Positions 43,982 through 52,577 are shown, counted from the first letter of the stretch. The stretch: DNA of 64,000 bases from a bacterium (GCA_024275165.1 JAJRZQ010000002.1:1-64000), one strand, 5' to 3'. The notes: generated by a model from the letters alone, not told the origin. Numbers and translations: made by a program.

Positions 43982-46900
43982 GGTCTGTTGAGCTTGAGGC
44001 CAAGGTTTGCACATACTCCTCTAGGGCCGTTTTGGTTTGGGGTAGAGCGGCTTTTAGTTCTTTGAGGAGTTCCTCTAAACCCATGGGGTTGGTATCCTCT
44101 CCCTTGAATTGGAACTTTTTCCCCAATTCCGCGATTTTTGTGGTTCCCATGTTGGCGGCGATTCCTTTTAAAATATGACCTTGGGTCTGTAGAGTGAGGA
44201 AGTCCTTGGCCGTGACCGCCTCTTGAATCAAGGGAATCACCTGGTCTAGCTGCTGGTAATAAGCTTGCACAAAGCGTTGCATGAAGTCCAACCCCAGTAA
44301 AGATCGCCCTTCTAAGAGGTCAAGATCCAGTAAGGGGGTCGGGGAGGAATCGGGCATGATTTTATTTTTGCTGTATTTCCCCGACCATTTTTCCAAGATC
44401 ATTTCAATATTTTTCGGGTGCACCGGTTTGGCCATGTAATCGTCAATCCCTGCGTCTAAATACTTCTGTCGGTCACCAGGCATGGCGTTGGCGGTCATGG
44501 CAATGATGATCGGCTGGGGGATGGGCAAACCTCGAATCGCTTGGGTGGCGGCGACCCCGTCTAAAACGGGCATTTGAATGTCCATAAAGATCAGGTCGAA
44601 GTTTTGGTTTTTGACGAGAGTTAGGGCTTCGCCCCCATGGTTGGCGGTTGTGGGGGTATAGCCGAGTTTGTTGAGGATTTTGATGGCTAAAAGTTGATTG
44701 ATCTTGTTGTCTTCCACCAAAAGGATGTCGAGGGGGAGGTCGATGGCTAAAGAGGAATTGAGTTGATTCGTTGTTTCTGGGGCTTGGGGGCTGGTGCCCA
44801 AGGCTTGCTCCAGCGCGTTGAGCAGCGTTGTACGGCGCAGAGGCTTTAAGAGCGGAATCACGGATTGATGGGAGGGGTCATCGCGAAAGCTTCGCTCCTT
44901 GATAAATTGCGATTGAACGACCGGCAACCCCTGCTGGATCGCTCGATCTAAGAGGTTTTCCACCTCTTGCGTCGTGCAACCCAGATCACTGAATCCCCGG
45001 CCCGCAAGGTCGATCAATAAAGCGTCTAGGGGTAACTGCAAGGCCGCCTTGGCTGCCTTGTAGCCTGTAACCCTTTGGATGTCGAGGGGCCAACCGGCCC
45101 CCAACTCTTGTAAGTATTGAGCGTAGTGGGGGTTGCCGCTGAGGCAGAGCAGCCGAGCGGGCTTGGAGAGCATCAACTGCGGTCGATGGTTCCCCTGAGC
45201 CGCCTGGAGCAAAATAGTAAAATAAAAGGTGCTGCCTTGCCCCTTGGTGGACTCGGCCCACATGGAGCCATCCATGATCTCTGCCAAACGCTTGGAAATG
45301 GCGAGCCCCAGCCCGGTGCCCCCGAAGTTCCTTGTGGTGGAACTATCGGCCTGGGTAAAGGGCTTAAAGAGGTTTTTCAGCTCTTTTGGGTCGATTCCGA
45401 TCCCCGTATCCTCAATACTGAAACGGAGTTCCAAATTAGAGCCCGGTGGGCCTTGCCGTACCCGTAGCCAGATCTGCCCGAGGCTGGTGAACTTGATGGC
45501 GTTGCTGAGTAAATTGACCAAAATCTGTTTGATGCGGATTTCATCCCCGATTAAGGTTTGGGGTAGGTTGGGGTCCAGGGAGTAGAATAATTCCAATTCT
45601 TTTTCCGCGATGGAAAAGGCAAAGAGTTCCATGACCTCTTCAATGCAATCTCGCAAGCGAAAGGGGTGCGGGTCTAGGGTCAGTTTGCCTGCTTCAATCT
45701 TGGAAAAGTCCAAGATGTCGTTGATCACCCGGAGTAGGTTTTGCCCGCTGGATTTAAGCGTTTCCACATATTGGGCCTGCTCTAGGCTGAGATCGGTTTC
45801 TTCCAAAAGGCTGCTCATTCCGATGAGGCCGTTCATGGGGGTGCGGATTTCATGGCTCATGGTGGCTAAAAAGTCCGCCTTGATCCGGCTGTTCATTTCA
45901 GCGGCTTCCTTGGCCTTTTTGAGTTCTTCTGCTTGCTGTTTGGCCTTGGTGATATCTTCTTTTACCCCTAGGAAATTGATGATATTGCCTTGGGCGTCTC
46001 GAATGGGGCTGATGGAACTGGATTCCCAATAGAGGGTTCCGTTCTTTTTTTTGTTTAGGAGTTCTCCATACCAGGGCTTGCCGTGGGTGATCTTGTCCCA
46101 GAGATCGCGGTATAGGCTGGGGTGTTGGTGGCCTGATTTAAAAATTCTCGGGGTGTGTTCGCGCAGTTCTTCCAAGCTGTAGCCCGTTAGGGATTCGCAT
46201 TTGGGATTGGCGTAGATGATTTTGCCTTCTAAATCGGTGATGATGATGGATACAGGGCTTTGCACGACTGCTTGATGCAATCTGAGGATCTCTTGTTCCG
46301 CCTGCTTGCGGTCTCGATTGTCGCGGATGAAAAAAAGCTGCGCCGGGCTGCTTTGATAGGTGAAGTGGAGGTGATAAAACTCAATGGGGAGGTTTTCTTG
46401 TCTTTTGGTGACCAGCCAGCCTTCTTGCACATGAGAAAGCCCTTCTGTATGCGTTGTTGTGGTGAGGTTCATCTGGCTGAAAAGCTGTTCGGAGGGGAGC
46501 CCGATGATCTCTTCTAAAAGGTATCCCGAGAGGGTTAAAAACTGTCGGTTGGCAAAGCGAACCTTACCAAAGGCGACAATTAAAATCCCATCGCTGCTGG
46601 ATTCCACCACCGCCTTATAATGCTCTTCACTGCGGATGAGGGCTTGCTTTTGTTTTTCTACCCGTTGTTCCAATTCATTTTGAATTTGCCGCAAGTCGTG
46701 GTTTGCCTGACTGTGGCCCGTTTTTTCACGGGCATAGAGAAAGCTGCCGCAGGCCAGCAGAAGGCTGATGAGCAAAAAGCTCAGGAGGGAGTCATAAAGG
46801 AATTCTTGATCACTTCCGAAATTGTTGGATTCAAGGAAGTGTTGGACAAGCTTGAGCTGAGGTTGGGCTAAATGGGTTGAGCTGATTAGGGTTTGAGACA

Positions 46901-47747
46901 GGTTCAAGGTGGAGAAAACATAAGTGCCCTGTGTGCCTGTAGTCATGCCGAAGCTTTTTTGGCTTATTTTTTTCCAGGCTTTAGGGTCGGAATTTTTTAA
47001 GTTTTTCTCCTTTCGTGCCGGCATGAGGTGGCCCCATTGATCATTTTGGTTCATTCCCAGCAGGAAATAGCCATCTTGGTTGAGGACCATGATGTGCCCA
47101 TCCATGCCCTGGGCGCGTTGTTGAATCTCTGCGAGCAATTTATTTCCGGAAAACTCCAAAAGCAGCAATAACCCCGATCCCGCTTTTGCTGGATCGAGCT
47201 GGATCGCCGCTTGAAAAATCGGGGTCAGGGGCAGTTGATAGAGGCCATGGTCTTTTTTAGGGTGAATCGAAGAAAAAAGGACTTCTTTTTGTTTTAAATT
47301 CAGAGCTTGCTTAAAAAAATCGTTCCGGCTTAAATTAGGGCGGAAGGAGGTCGCCGGTTCCAATTGGCTGCGGACGATTTTTGCGAGCTCTTGCCCCTGG
47401 CGGTTGAAGAGGGATATCTGGTTGAGAAAGCGGGAGGAGTTTAAATAGGCTTGCGCTGTTTTATAGGGAGTGTGTTGTTTTGCCTCAAGGCCTTTGATAG
47501 GGGGAGCAAAAGGGTACCAATGGGCGACAAAACGGGTTTGGGCTTGAAAGTCTTGGAAGAGTTTTTCTAAATATTGTTGTTGCGCCTGGGTATAGTTCAG
47601 TGTCCTTGCTTTAAACTCTTTTTGCGTTAAGCTTTTATGAAGTTGGTTTGTACTGTATGCAAAAAGGGCAAAGATCAGGAAAATAGGTAAAAAGACAATC
47701 AGAAAATTAGAAAACAGATGATTTTCTTTGAAAAAAATATGTTTCAA
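43974..47747 (-). CDS. Membrane hybrid histidine kinase (PAS-PAS-HK-REC-Hpt)
   Basis: 1257 residues. Two membrane helices (residues ~12-32 and ~320-340) bracket a ~285-residue periplasmic sensor of Cache-like size. Then two PAS domains (~370-480 and ~489-610), the dimerisation domain with phospho-His in MSHEIRTPMNG (~630), the ATPase (N box ~736), a degenerate receiver (~890-980) lacking the acidic pair, a full receiver (LLVEDNKINQ ~1007, phospho-Asp in FMDIQMP ~1055, KP later) and an Hpt domain with HILKGIAANMG (~1190). The signal is unknown. The CDF exporter overlaps its end by 8 nt, so metal sensing is one possibility. Confidence 0.9.
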   Translation of the reverse strand: MKHIFFKENHLFSNFLIVFLPIFLIFALFAYSTNQLHKSLTQKEFKARTLNYTQAQQQYLEKLFQDFQAQTRFVAHWYPFAPPIKGLEAKQHTPYKTAQAYLNSSRFLNQISLFNRQGQELAKIVRSQLEPATSFRPNLSRNDFFKQALNLKQKEVLFSSIHPKKDHGLYQLPLTPIFQAAIQLDPAKAGSGLLLLLEFSGNKLLAEIQQRAQGMDGHIMVLNQDGYFLLGMNQNDQWGHLMPARKEKNLKNSDPKAWKKISQKSFGMTTGTQGTYVFSTLNLSQTLISSTHLAQPQLKLVQHFLESNNFGSDQEFLYDSLLSFLLISLLLACGSFLYAREKTGHSQANHDLRQIQNELEQRVEKQKQALIRSEEHYKAVVESSSDGILIVAFGKVRFANRQFLTLSGYLLEEIIGLPSEQLFSQMNLTTTTHTEGLSHVQEGWLVTKRQENLPIEFYHLHFTYQSSPAQLFFIRDNRDRKQAEQEILRLHQAVVQSPVSIIITDLEGKIIYANPKCESLTGYSLEELREHTPRIFKSGHQHPSLYRDLWDKITHGKPWYGELLNKKKNGTLYWESSSISPIRDAQGNIINFLGVKEDITKAKQQAEELKKAKEAAEMNSRIKADFLATMSHEIRTPMNGLIGMSSLLEETDLSLEQAQYVETLKSSGQNLLRVINDILDFSKIEAGKLTLDPHPFRLRDCIEEVMELFAFSIAEKELELFYSLDPNLPQTLIGDEIRIKQILVNLLSNAIKFTSLGQIWLRVRQGPPGSNLELRFSIEDTGIGIDPKELKNLFKPFTQADSSTTRNFGGTGLGLAISKRLAEIMDGSMWAESTKGQGSTFYFTILLQAAQGNHRPQLMLSKPARLLCLSGNPHYAQYLQELGAGWPLDIQRVTGYKAAKAALQLPLDALLIDLAGRGFSDLGCTTQEVENLLDRAIQQGLPVVQSQFIKERSFRDDPSHQSVIPLLKPLRRTTLLNALEQALGTSPQAPETTNQLNSSLAIDLPLDILLVEDNKINQLLAIKILNKLGYTPTTANHGGEALTLVKNQNFDLIFMDIQMPVLDGVAATQAIRGLPIPQPIIIAMTANAMPGDRQKYLDAGIDDYMAKPVHPKNIEMILEKWSGKYSKNKIMPDSSPTPLLDLDLLEGRSLLGLDFMQRFVQAYYQQLDQVIPLIQEAVTAKDFLTLQTQGHILKGIAANMGTTKIAELGKKFQFKGEDTNPMGLEELLKELKAALPQTKTALEEYVQTLASSSTDHD

Positions 47748-47820
47748 GGGGTTGTTGTTCTGAGTGTTTCTGTCGGCTAAAAGGCTGGATTAAACTACGA
47801 CATTAAAGTAATTTAAGCAA

Positions 47821-48216
47821 ATGAAAGCGAGGGGTTTACAGATTCTGGCAAGGATGGGCTACGCGGTATTGGCGGTGGTTTTGCTCCTTGCTTGTTCTGG
47901 GAAAGACAAAAAAACGGTTAAAAGCATGGTGATTGAGCCGGCCAATTATGAGGCGCAGCTGAGCGAAGCCTTTTTGACCTATTCGGCCATCGCCACCTAT
48001 GACGATGACACCACCGGCGATGTCACCGGAAAATTGCGTTGGAGAAGCTTTGCCAGCTTTCAGTCCGACAGCACGGCGGACTTGCTTTTTTTAGATTCCA
48101 CCAGCAGTTTGGCGGTCTTGCGCACCTCAGGCCTGTTTACCATTCAAGCGACTTGGCAGGCTTATTATGACGCTTCGACGGATTTAAAGGTCTATACCAA
48201 ATTGACCATAAATTAA
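47821..48216 (+). CDS. Small lipoprotein with an Ig-like fold, unknown function
   Basis: 131 residues. Signal peptide with lipobox LLLAC at about residue 25. The mature part (IEPANYEAQLSEAFLTYSAIATYDDDTTGDVTGKLRWRSF) alternates strands and resembles a bacterial Ig-like (Big_2) domain with a DDDTTGDVT loop that could bind calcium. It is transcribed away from the kinase across a 73-bp gap. No family can be named with assurance. Confidence 0.7.
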   Translation: MKARGLQILARMGYAVLAVVLLLACSGKDKKTVKSMVIEPANYEAQLSEAFLTYSAIATYDDDTTGDVTGKLRWRSFASFQSDSTADLLFLDSTSSLAVLRTSGLFTIQATWQAYYDASTDLKVYTKLTIN

Positions 48217-48289
48217 GATTTACCAATTGGTTGTTTTGCCGTATGTTTTATTCTGAAGTTTTTTCTTAAATTTTCCAGGGTGCGCAGTC

Positions 48290-48601
48290 ATGAAAAATAA
48301 AATGATCGGTCTTTTTATCGCGGTTTTGTTCATTCTTCCTGCTTCGGCTTTGGCGGACGGTAAGGCTTTGTTCAAGTCGAAGGGTTGCTCTGGTTGTCAT
48401 GGGGCCATGGGGGCGAAAGCGAGTGGGATGATCCCTCAGTTGATGGGGAAAGATGTCGCCTTGTTGCAGGAAAAGCTTACCGGCTATCGCGACGGTACCA
48501 TTAAGAGCAAGGGCGCGATGCTGATGAACAATAAAATGGTCAAGTCTTTGAGTGATGAAGAGATCGTCGCCATCACCACTTGGTTGGCGGGTCATCAGTA
48601 A
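48290..48601 (+). CDS. Monoheme cytochrome c (class I)
   Basis: 103 residues with a signal peptide (MKNKMIGLFIAVLFILPASALA) and one heme-c site, CSGCH (Cys33, Cys36, His37). The C-terminal helix SLSDEEIVAITTWLAG is typical of small periplasmic cytochromes c of the c553/c5 kind, with a Met in the MLMNNKM stretch as likely sixth ligand. It carries electrons in the periplasm. It lies directly before msrA. Confidence 0.9.
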   Translation: MKNKMIGLFIAVLFILPASALADGKALFKSKGCSGCHGAMGAKASGMIPQLMGKDVALLQEKLTGYRDGTIKSKGAMLMNNKMVKSLSDEEIVAITTWLAGHQ

Positions 48602-48608
48602 CCAATAG

Positions 48609-49094
48609 ATGGCAGAACATCATGCCCTGTTTGCCGCCGGATGTTTTTGGGGGGTGGAAGAAGGCTTTCTCTCCACTCCGGGGGTGACGCGAACTCAGGT
48701 GGGTTATGCGGGGGGAAGCACGGAAAACCCGACTTACCAAGAGGTTTGCGGGGGGGCAACGGGGCACGCCGAAGTGGTATGGGTGACCTTTGATTCGGCA
48801 AGGGTCTCCTATGCTCAATTGCTGGAGCGGTTTTGGTCGCTCCACGACCCGACGCAACTCAATCGGCAGGGCCCTGACCAGGGGACTCAATACCGTTCCG
48901 CGATTTTTTACCTTAACGATGAGCAAATGAATTTGGCCCATGCAAGCATGCAAGCTTTTTCCGGTCATTTTTCGCGTCCGATAGTGACCGAGGTCACTGC
49001 CGCGCCCGCCTTTTTCCCCGCAGAGGAATACCACCAAAAATATATTCGCAAGCGCAGTCGGCATTGCGATTCAGCATTTGCCAAGAGCCCCTGA
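48609..49094 (+). CDS. msrA: Peptide methionine-S-sulfoxide reductase
   Basis: 161 residues. The active-site motif GCFWGVEEGF holds the catalytic cysteine; GYAGGSTENPTYQEVCGGATGHAEVV and HDPTQLNRQGPDQGTQYRSAIF are MsrA hallmarks. Resolving cysteine is likely the C-terminal one in RSRHCDSAF. It repairs oxidised methionine. No signal peptide. It begins 7 nt after the cytochrome c gene. Confidence 0.95.
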   Translation: MAEHHALFAAGCFWGVEEGFLSTPGVTRTQVGYAGGSTENPTYQEVCGGATGHAEVVWVTFDSARVSYAQLLERFWSLHDPTQLNRQGPDQGTQYRSAIFYLNDEQMNLAHASMQAFSGHFSRPIVTEVTAAPAFFPAEEYHQKYIRKRSRHCDSAFAKSP

Positions 49095-49139
49095 TTGCGG
49101 CAAGTTGCGGCAAAGGCACTGTTTAAGGATGGAGGTAGA

Positions 49140-49763
49140 TTGGATCAGATTTGGCTTATTTTAGAAAAAGGGGGAGTGATGATGATCCCCTTAGGGCTTT
49201 GTTCGCTCATCGCCTTAACGGTGATCTTTGAGCGACTATGGGCCTTGAACCGCGCCAAGGTATTGCCTCGTGGGGCCTTGTTGGTTTGGGATGCCTGGGC
49301 CGCGCAGGGCGCGGATATGAAGCATTTGCCCGAGGGCTCGAAGCAGGCGGTGCTACAGGCTGTTTTAAGTGAATTGGCCGATTTTTTGCCTCTGCCTGTC
49401 AGCCGCCTGGAAGAGCGTTTTGGCGACCTCTCTCGCAAGGCGCGCAACCGTTTGGAGCAAGGGCTGGTTTATTTAGATACCATTGCCGGGGTGGCTCCTT
49501 TATTGGGTTTGTTGGGGACCGCCTTGGGGATGATTCGCGTCTTTGCCCAGCTTTCTTCAACGGGCGCGGCGAAGATGGAAGCCTTGTCCGCTGGGATTAG
49601 CGAGGCCTTGTTTACCACCGTGACCGGTTTGTGTATCGGTATTCCCGCGTTGATTGCCGCTAATTTAATCAGTCGCCAGATCGACAACCTGATGCTGGGT
49701 CTGGAAGACCAACTCAATAGCTTGTTGGACGCGCACCCTCTCTGTTTTGTCGAGGGGCAATGA
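49140..49763 (+). CDS. exbB: ExbB/TolQ/MotA family proton channel
   Basis: 207 residues from TTG 49140, chosen because GGAGG sits four bases upstream; the frame opens earlier at 49095 without a ribosome site. Three membrane helices: residues ~8-28 (GVMMIPLGLCSLIALTVIFER) and two near the C terminus containing GVAPLLGLLGTALGMIRVF and the Thr-rich TTVTGLCIGIPALIAAN. With ExbD it uses the proton gradient to drive TonB. It overlaps exbD by 4 nt. Confidence 0.9.
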   Translation: MDQIWLILEKGGVMMIPLGLCSLIALTVIFERLWALNRAKVLPRGALLVWDAWAAQGADMKHLPEGSKQAVLQAVLSELADFLPLPVSRLEERFGDLSRKARNRLEQGLVYLDTIAGVAPLLGLLGTALGMIRVFAQLSSTGAAKMEALSAGISEALFTTVTGLCIGIPALIAANLISRQIDNLMLGLEDQLNSLLDAHPLCFVEGQ

Positions 49764-50161
49764 GGCTCGATCAGGCGAAAACTCGGCGCACAAGCATCAA
49801 TCTGACCGCTTTGATTGATGTGCTGTTTTTGCTCATCATCTTTTTTTCGGTTTCCACTCAGTTTACCAATCAGCAGGCCGTTGAGATCAAGCTGCCTAAA
49901 AGCGATACCAGCCAAGCGGTTTCGACCAGTTCAAGGTTGATCATCTTAATGAAGTCGAAAGAGGAGTTGTTGCTCAACGGCGAACCCGTGTTGGCCGACT
50001 CCTTAGCGCAACGGTTGGCCGGGAAGGAGTTTGACCGGAAAAAAAAGGTGATTTTGAATATTGATAACGCGGTGACTCATGGCCAGGTAATCTGGTTGTT
50101 GGATGCCTTGAAGCGGAATCATTTCCAAAAGGTGGCTTTTGGCACTCAAGCTGGATTATAA
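49760..50161 (+). CDS. exbD: ExbD/TolR family protein
   Basis: 133 residues. The single membrane helix LTALIDVLFLLIIFFSVST bears the essential Asp of the proton path. A periplasmic domain follows (AVEIKLPKSDTSQ, VILNIDNAVTHGQVIWLLDALK). It is coupled to exbB (4-nt overlap) and to the tonB-like gene (23-nt overlap). Confidence 0.9.
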   Translation: MRLDQAKTRRTSINLTALIDVLFLLIIFFSVSTQFTNQQAVEIKLPKSDTSQAVSTSSRLIILMKSKEELLLNGEPVLADSLAQRLAGKEFDRKKKVILNIDNAVTHGQVIWLLDALKRNHFQKVAFGTQAGL

Positions 50162-50879
50162 AGAGCGGAAAGGGGCCTTGATTTTTGCCTTCGCGCTGGC
50201 TTTGCTGTTGCATCTTGCCTTGCTCTCTCCTGTCGCCCATTGGCTGAAGCAAAGCCTGCTGCCGAGCTTTTCGGAACGGGATATCGACTTAGAACTGCTG
50301 CAAATCAAGCGGAAAGAAAAAGAGAAGGATCGCTGGAAACGGCTCCCGAAGCATAAAAAACGACTCGCTCAGCAAGAGCAAAAAGGGCAAAGCGGGGGAG
50401 CGGGTTCCGTAAAGCGAGGGCGAACCCGCAAGGATGAATGGGCGAAAAAGGGGCCTTTTTCAGAAAGTCCGGCCATGTTGGAAGAACTGAAAAGCACCTT
50501 AAAGGGAAAGGGTCCCAACCCGACCGCCGCGGAGGGGCTGAAGTTCACCATGAACACCTATCGCTGGAGTTGGGAACGCTATATTGAGAATTGGGCAGTG
50601 GATTTAAGCCGCTGGTGGCAGCCCCCGAACGATTATATGAGCGGGCAATATCCAGAAGGGGGGTTTGTTTGGGTGCGGGTACGCCTATCGCCGGGCGGAG
50701 AAATGCTGGGATATGAAATTTTAGAACACAATGTGAGCTCCGAAATGAAGATGATGGTGGTTCAGGCTTTATTGGGCGCGCGGTTGCGGCCCCCCTTGCC
50801 CGCCGACTTTACGGAAAAGGAATTGCAGATCAACTGGAAGTTTATTTATCCGAGGTTTGCCGATTTGCGGCATCGCTAA
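50139..50879 (+). CDS. TonB-like energy transducer
   Basis: 246 residues from TTG 50139 (AGGTGG just upstream). An N-terminal membrane anchor (ALIFAFALALLLHLALL) with the His typical of TonB, then a Lys/Arg-rich, not Pro-rich, periplasmic linker (IKRKEKEKDRWKRLPKHKKR), and a C-terminal TonB/TolA-type domain (GGFVWVRVRLSPGGEMLGYEILEHN, MKMMVVQALLGAR). The basic linker and the absence of a nearby TonB-dependent receptor make a TolA-like role possible. It completes the exbB-exbD-tonB set. Confidence 0.75.
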   Translation: MALKLDYKERKGALIFAFALALLLHLALLSPVAHWLKQSLLPSFSERDIDLELLQIKRKEKEKDRWKRLPKHKKRLAQQEQKGQSGGAGSVKRGRTRKDEWAKKGPFSESPAMLEELKSTLKGKGPNPTAAEGLKFTMNTYRWSWERYIENWAVDLSRWWQPPNDYMSGQYPEGGFVWVRVRLSPGGEMLGYEILEHNVSSEMKMMVVQALLGARLRPPLPADFTEKELQINWKFIYPRFADLRHR

Positions 50880-50916
50880 GGTGCGGGGTGAAGCCGAAGA
50901 GGGGGCCGCAAAATAC

Positions 50917-50948
50917 TTGACTCTATACTGGGGTATAGGGTGTATCTT
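50917..50948 (+). promoter_or_regulatory. MerR-type promoter of merR copy 1
   Basis: -35 TTGACT (50917-50922), 20-bp spacer with the dyad TATACTGGGGTATA, -10 TATCTT (50943-50948). The start codon of merR lies 18 bases further with AAGGGG between. The 20-bp spacing and dyad match MerR-family promoters, so this is probably an autoregulated operator. Near-copies lie at 4043 and 52072. Confidence 0.75.
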
Positions 50949-50966
50949 CAATTTAAGGGGTATGAA

Positions 50967-51368
50967 ATGGAATTGAAGATTGGAGAATTAGCCAAACAAG
51001 CGGGGATTCATATACAAACGGTGCGGTATTATGAGCGTAAGGGGTTGCTGTTTGCCCCGAGTCGCTCGGCCTCAGGCTATCGGTATTACTCCCTTGAAAG
51101 CTTAAAGCGGTTGAATTTTATTCTTAAGGCCAAAGAGCTTGGATTCAGCTTAAAAGAGGTTCAAGAATTATTGGAACTCCGGGCGGACCCAAAAGAAAGC
51201 TGCCAGCAGGTGCAAGCCCAAGCGAGGTTGAAACAAGTGGAGGTGCAAAAGAAAATCAATTTTCTGACTCGACTCGATCACAGTCTAGGCCAGTTGATTC
51301 AAGCATGTGAGCATCGCAGCCTAGAAGATCAATGCCCCATCTTAACGAATTTGGAGGATGAAGCATGA
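50967..51368 (+). CDS. merR: MerR-family regulator, Hg(II)-type cysteines (copy 1)
   Basis: 133 residues from ATG 50967, preferred over an upstream in-frame start because AAGGGG fits it. The N-terminal winged helix (IGELAKQAGIHIQTVRYYERKGLL) and long dimerisation helix are standard. Cys79, Cys114 and Cys123 (ESCQ, QACEHRSLEDQCPIL) have the same 35- and 9-residue spacing as Cys82/117/126 of Tn501 MerR, which bind Hg(II). It would activate its promoter when mercury is present. The next gene overlaps its stop by 4 nt. Confidence 0.9.
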   Translation: MELKIGELAKQAGIHIQTVRYYERKGLLFAPSRSASGYRYYSLESLKRLNFILKAKELGFSLKEVQELLELRADPKESCQQVQAQARLKQVEVQKKINFLTRLDHSLGQLIQACEHRSLEDQCPILTNLEDEA

Positions 51369-51625
51369 AACCCATGACCTTGATTTATTTTAAGGGCTGC
51401 CCCAATGCCCAACCCATGAGAAAAATGCTCCTGCAAGCCGGGGTGGAGGAGATTGAAGAATGGATTCAAGATGAGCTCCCCCCGGGGCACCGCTTTTTGG
51501 GTTATTCTTCCCCAACGGTGATGCGGGGGGAGTCGCTTCTTTTTGGAACCCGGACCGACGCGGCCCAGGGGGGCTGTAGTTTATCCCTGCCGAATCTGGA
51601 AGAGTTGAGGGAACTGCTTGCCTGA
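51365..51625 (+). CDS. Small thioredoxin-like protein, CPNA motif
   Basis: 86 residues. TLIYFKGCPNAQPMRKMLLQAG is a thioredoxin-type strand, CPxA loop and helix with a single active-site cysteine. YSSPTVMRGESLLFG matches the cis-proline region, and a late GGCSL resembles the final cysteine of mer-linked thioredoxin-like proteins. Similar small proteins occur in mercury operons; the role (thiol or metal relay) is not established. It is coupled to merR copy 1 by an ATGA overlap. Confidence 0.7.
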   Translation: MKPMTLIYFKGCPNAQPMRKMLLQAGVEEIEEWIQDELPPGHRFLGYSSPTVMRGESLLFGTRTDAAQGGCSLSLPNLEELRELLA

Positions 51626-51654
51626 AGGGGTTGCTCTTTCCTTTCTTTTCCTCT

Positions 51655-51939
51655 TCAACTTCCTTCCGGCTGTAGGCCCACCCCTGCGGCCCGCAAGGCG
51701 GCCTCGGTGATGCCCGTGCCTTGGCGGCAAGCCAACAATTCTCCATTGACCGCAACTGAGGGGAGCTGTTTGACCCCATAGGCCTTCGCCTTATCCCGAC
51801 ATGTGTTGCTTTCGCGGCCTGCATTGAGGTCATAAAGCAGCACTTCGCAAGTGTCACAGGCAATTTGTTTCACTAGTTGCACAAGTGGCTCACAGATGGG
51901 GCAATTGGCGGTAAAGACTTCGACTGTTTTCGTTTTCAT
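51655..51939 (-). CDS. Thioredoxin-fold protein, CPIC motif
   Basis: 94 residues from ATG 51939, preceded by AAGG; an ATG at 51963 lacks a ribosome site. VEVFTANCPICEPLVQLVKQ has a CxxC redox or metal site, further cysteines follow (ACDTCEVLL, NTCRDK, LACRQG), and LPSVAVNGEL holds the cis-proline. Seven cysteines in 94 residues suggest metal binding. It is divergent from merR copy 2 and convergent with the CPNA protein, inside the mer cluster. Confidence 0.75.
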   Translation of the reverse strand: MKTKTVEVFTANCPICEPLVQLVKQIACDTCEVLLYDLNAGRESNTCRDKAKAYGVKQLPSVAVNGELLACRQGTGITEAALRAAGVGLQPEGS

Positions 51940-52071
51940 GACCTTGCTCCGATTGAGTTTCACAGAGGTTTTACCAGACTGAATCGTCCAGAGAAAGGGT
52001 TTCTGTTATCTTTAGGATAAGCCCGGTACCTGCCTATAGAGTCAAGGCTGAAAAAGAATTATTTTTTGGGC

Positions 52072-52103
52072 TTGACTCGGTACTAAGGTATAAGGTTTAG
52101 ACT
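52072..52103 (+). promoter_or_regulatory. MerR-type promoter of merR copy 2
   Basis: -35 TTGACT (52072-52077), 20-bp spacer, -10 TAGACT (52098-52103); GGTATAAGGTTTAGACT is shared base for base with the promoter at 4043. The left half of the dyad (GTACT) is less symmetric. The ATG of the gene is only seven bases after the -10, so transcription would begin at or next to the start codon. Confidence 0.75.
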
Positions 52104-52109
52104 TAAAGC

Positions 52110-52577
52110 ATGAAACAAACCCAATTACTGCAAATCGGTGCCTTGGCCAAACAAGCGAGGGTCAACATTCAAACGATTCGCTATTATGAGCGCCGGGACT
52201 TGTTGCGCCCCCGGCAAAAGTCGGAGTCCGGTTATCGGTTGTTTGAGCCCGATGCGGTGAAAACCATCGGCTTCATTAAGCAGGCGCAAAAATTGGGGTT
52301 TAGTTTGGCCACCATAGCCGATTTATTGGCCTTGCGAGAGCCCGGTGCGGTCAATTGCCAAAAGGTGCGCGGTAAGGCAGAAGCCAAGTTGGTCGAAATA
52401 CAAGAAAAGCTCCATCAGCTAGAGCGGATGAAACAGACGATTCAGGATTTAATCCAGAGTTGTAAGGCTCAAACAGAGCAAAAGGGTTGCCCCATTCTTG
52501 CGGGCATGGAGGTAAATACGCATGAACCTCCATGGAGATTAGCGGAGGGTTTGCATTGCGAATGTTTAGAACCTTAG
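52110..52577 (+). CDS. merR: MerR-family regulator, Hg(II)-type cysteines (copy 2)
   Basis: 155 residues. Winged helix IGALAKQARVNIQTIRYYERRDLL, and Cys83, Cys118 and Cys127 (VNCQ, QSCKAQTEQKGCPIL) with the 35- and 9-residue spacing of Hg(II)-binding MerR. A C-terminal extension ends in HCECLEP, adding two cysteines. It diverges clearly from copy 1, so not a recent duplicate. No ribosome site is present and the ATG coincides with the expected transcription start, so the mRNA may be leaderless. It heads the merF-merT-merP set. Confidence 0.9.
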   Translation: MKQTQLLQIGALAKQARVNIQTIRYYERRDLLRPRQKSESGYRLFEPDAVKTIGFIKQAQKLGFSLATIADLLALREPGAVNCQKVRGKAEAKLVEIQEKLHQLERMKQTIQDLIQSCKAQTEQKGCPILAGMEVNTHEPPWRLAEGLHCECLEP

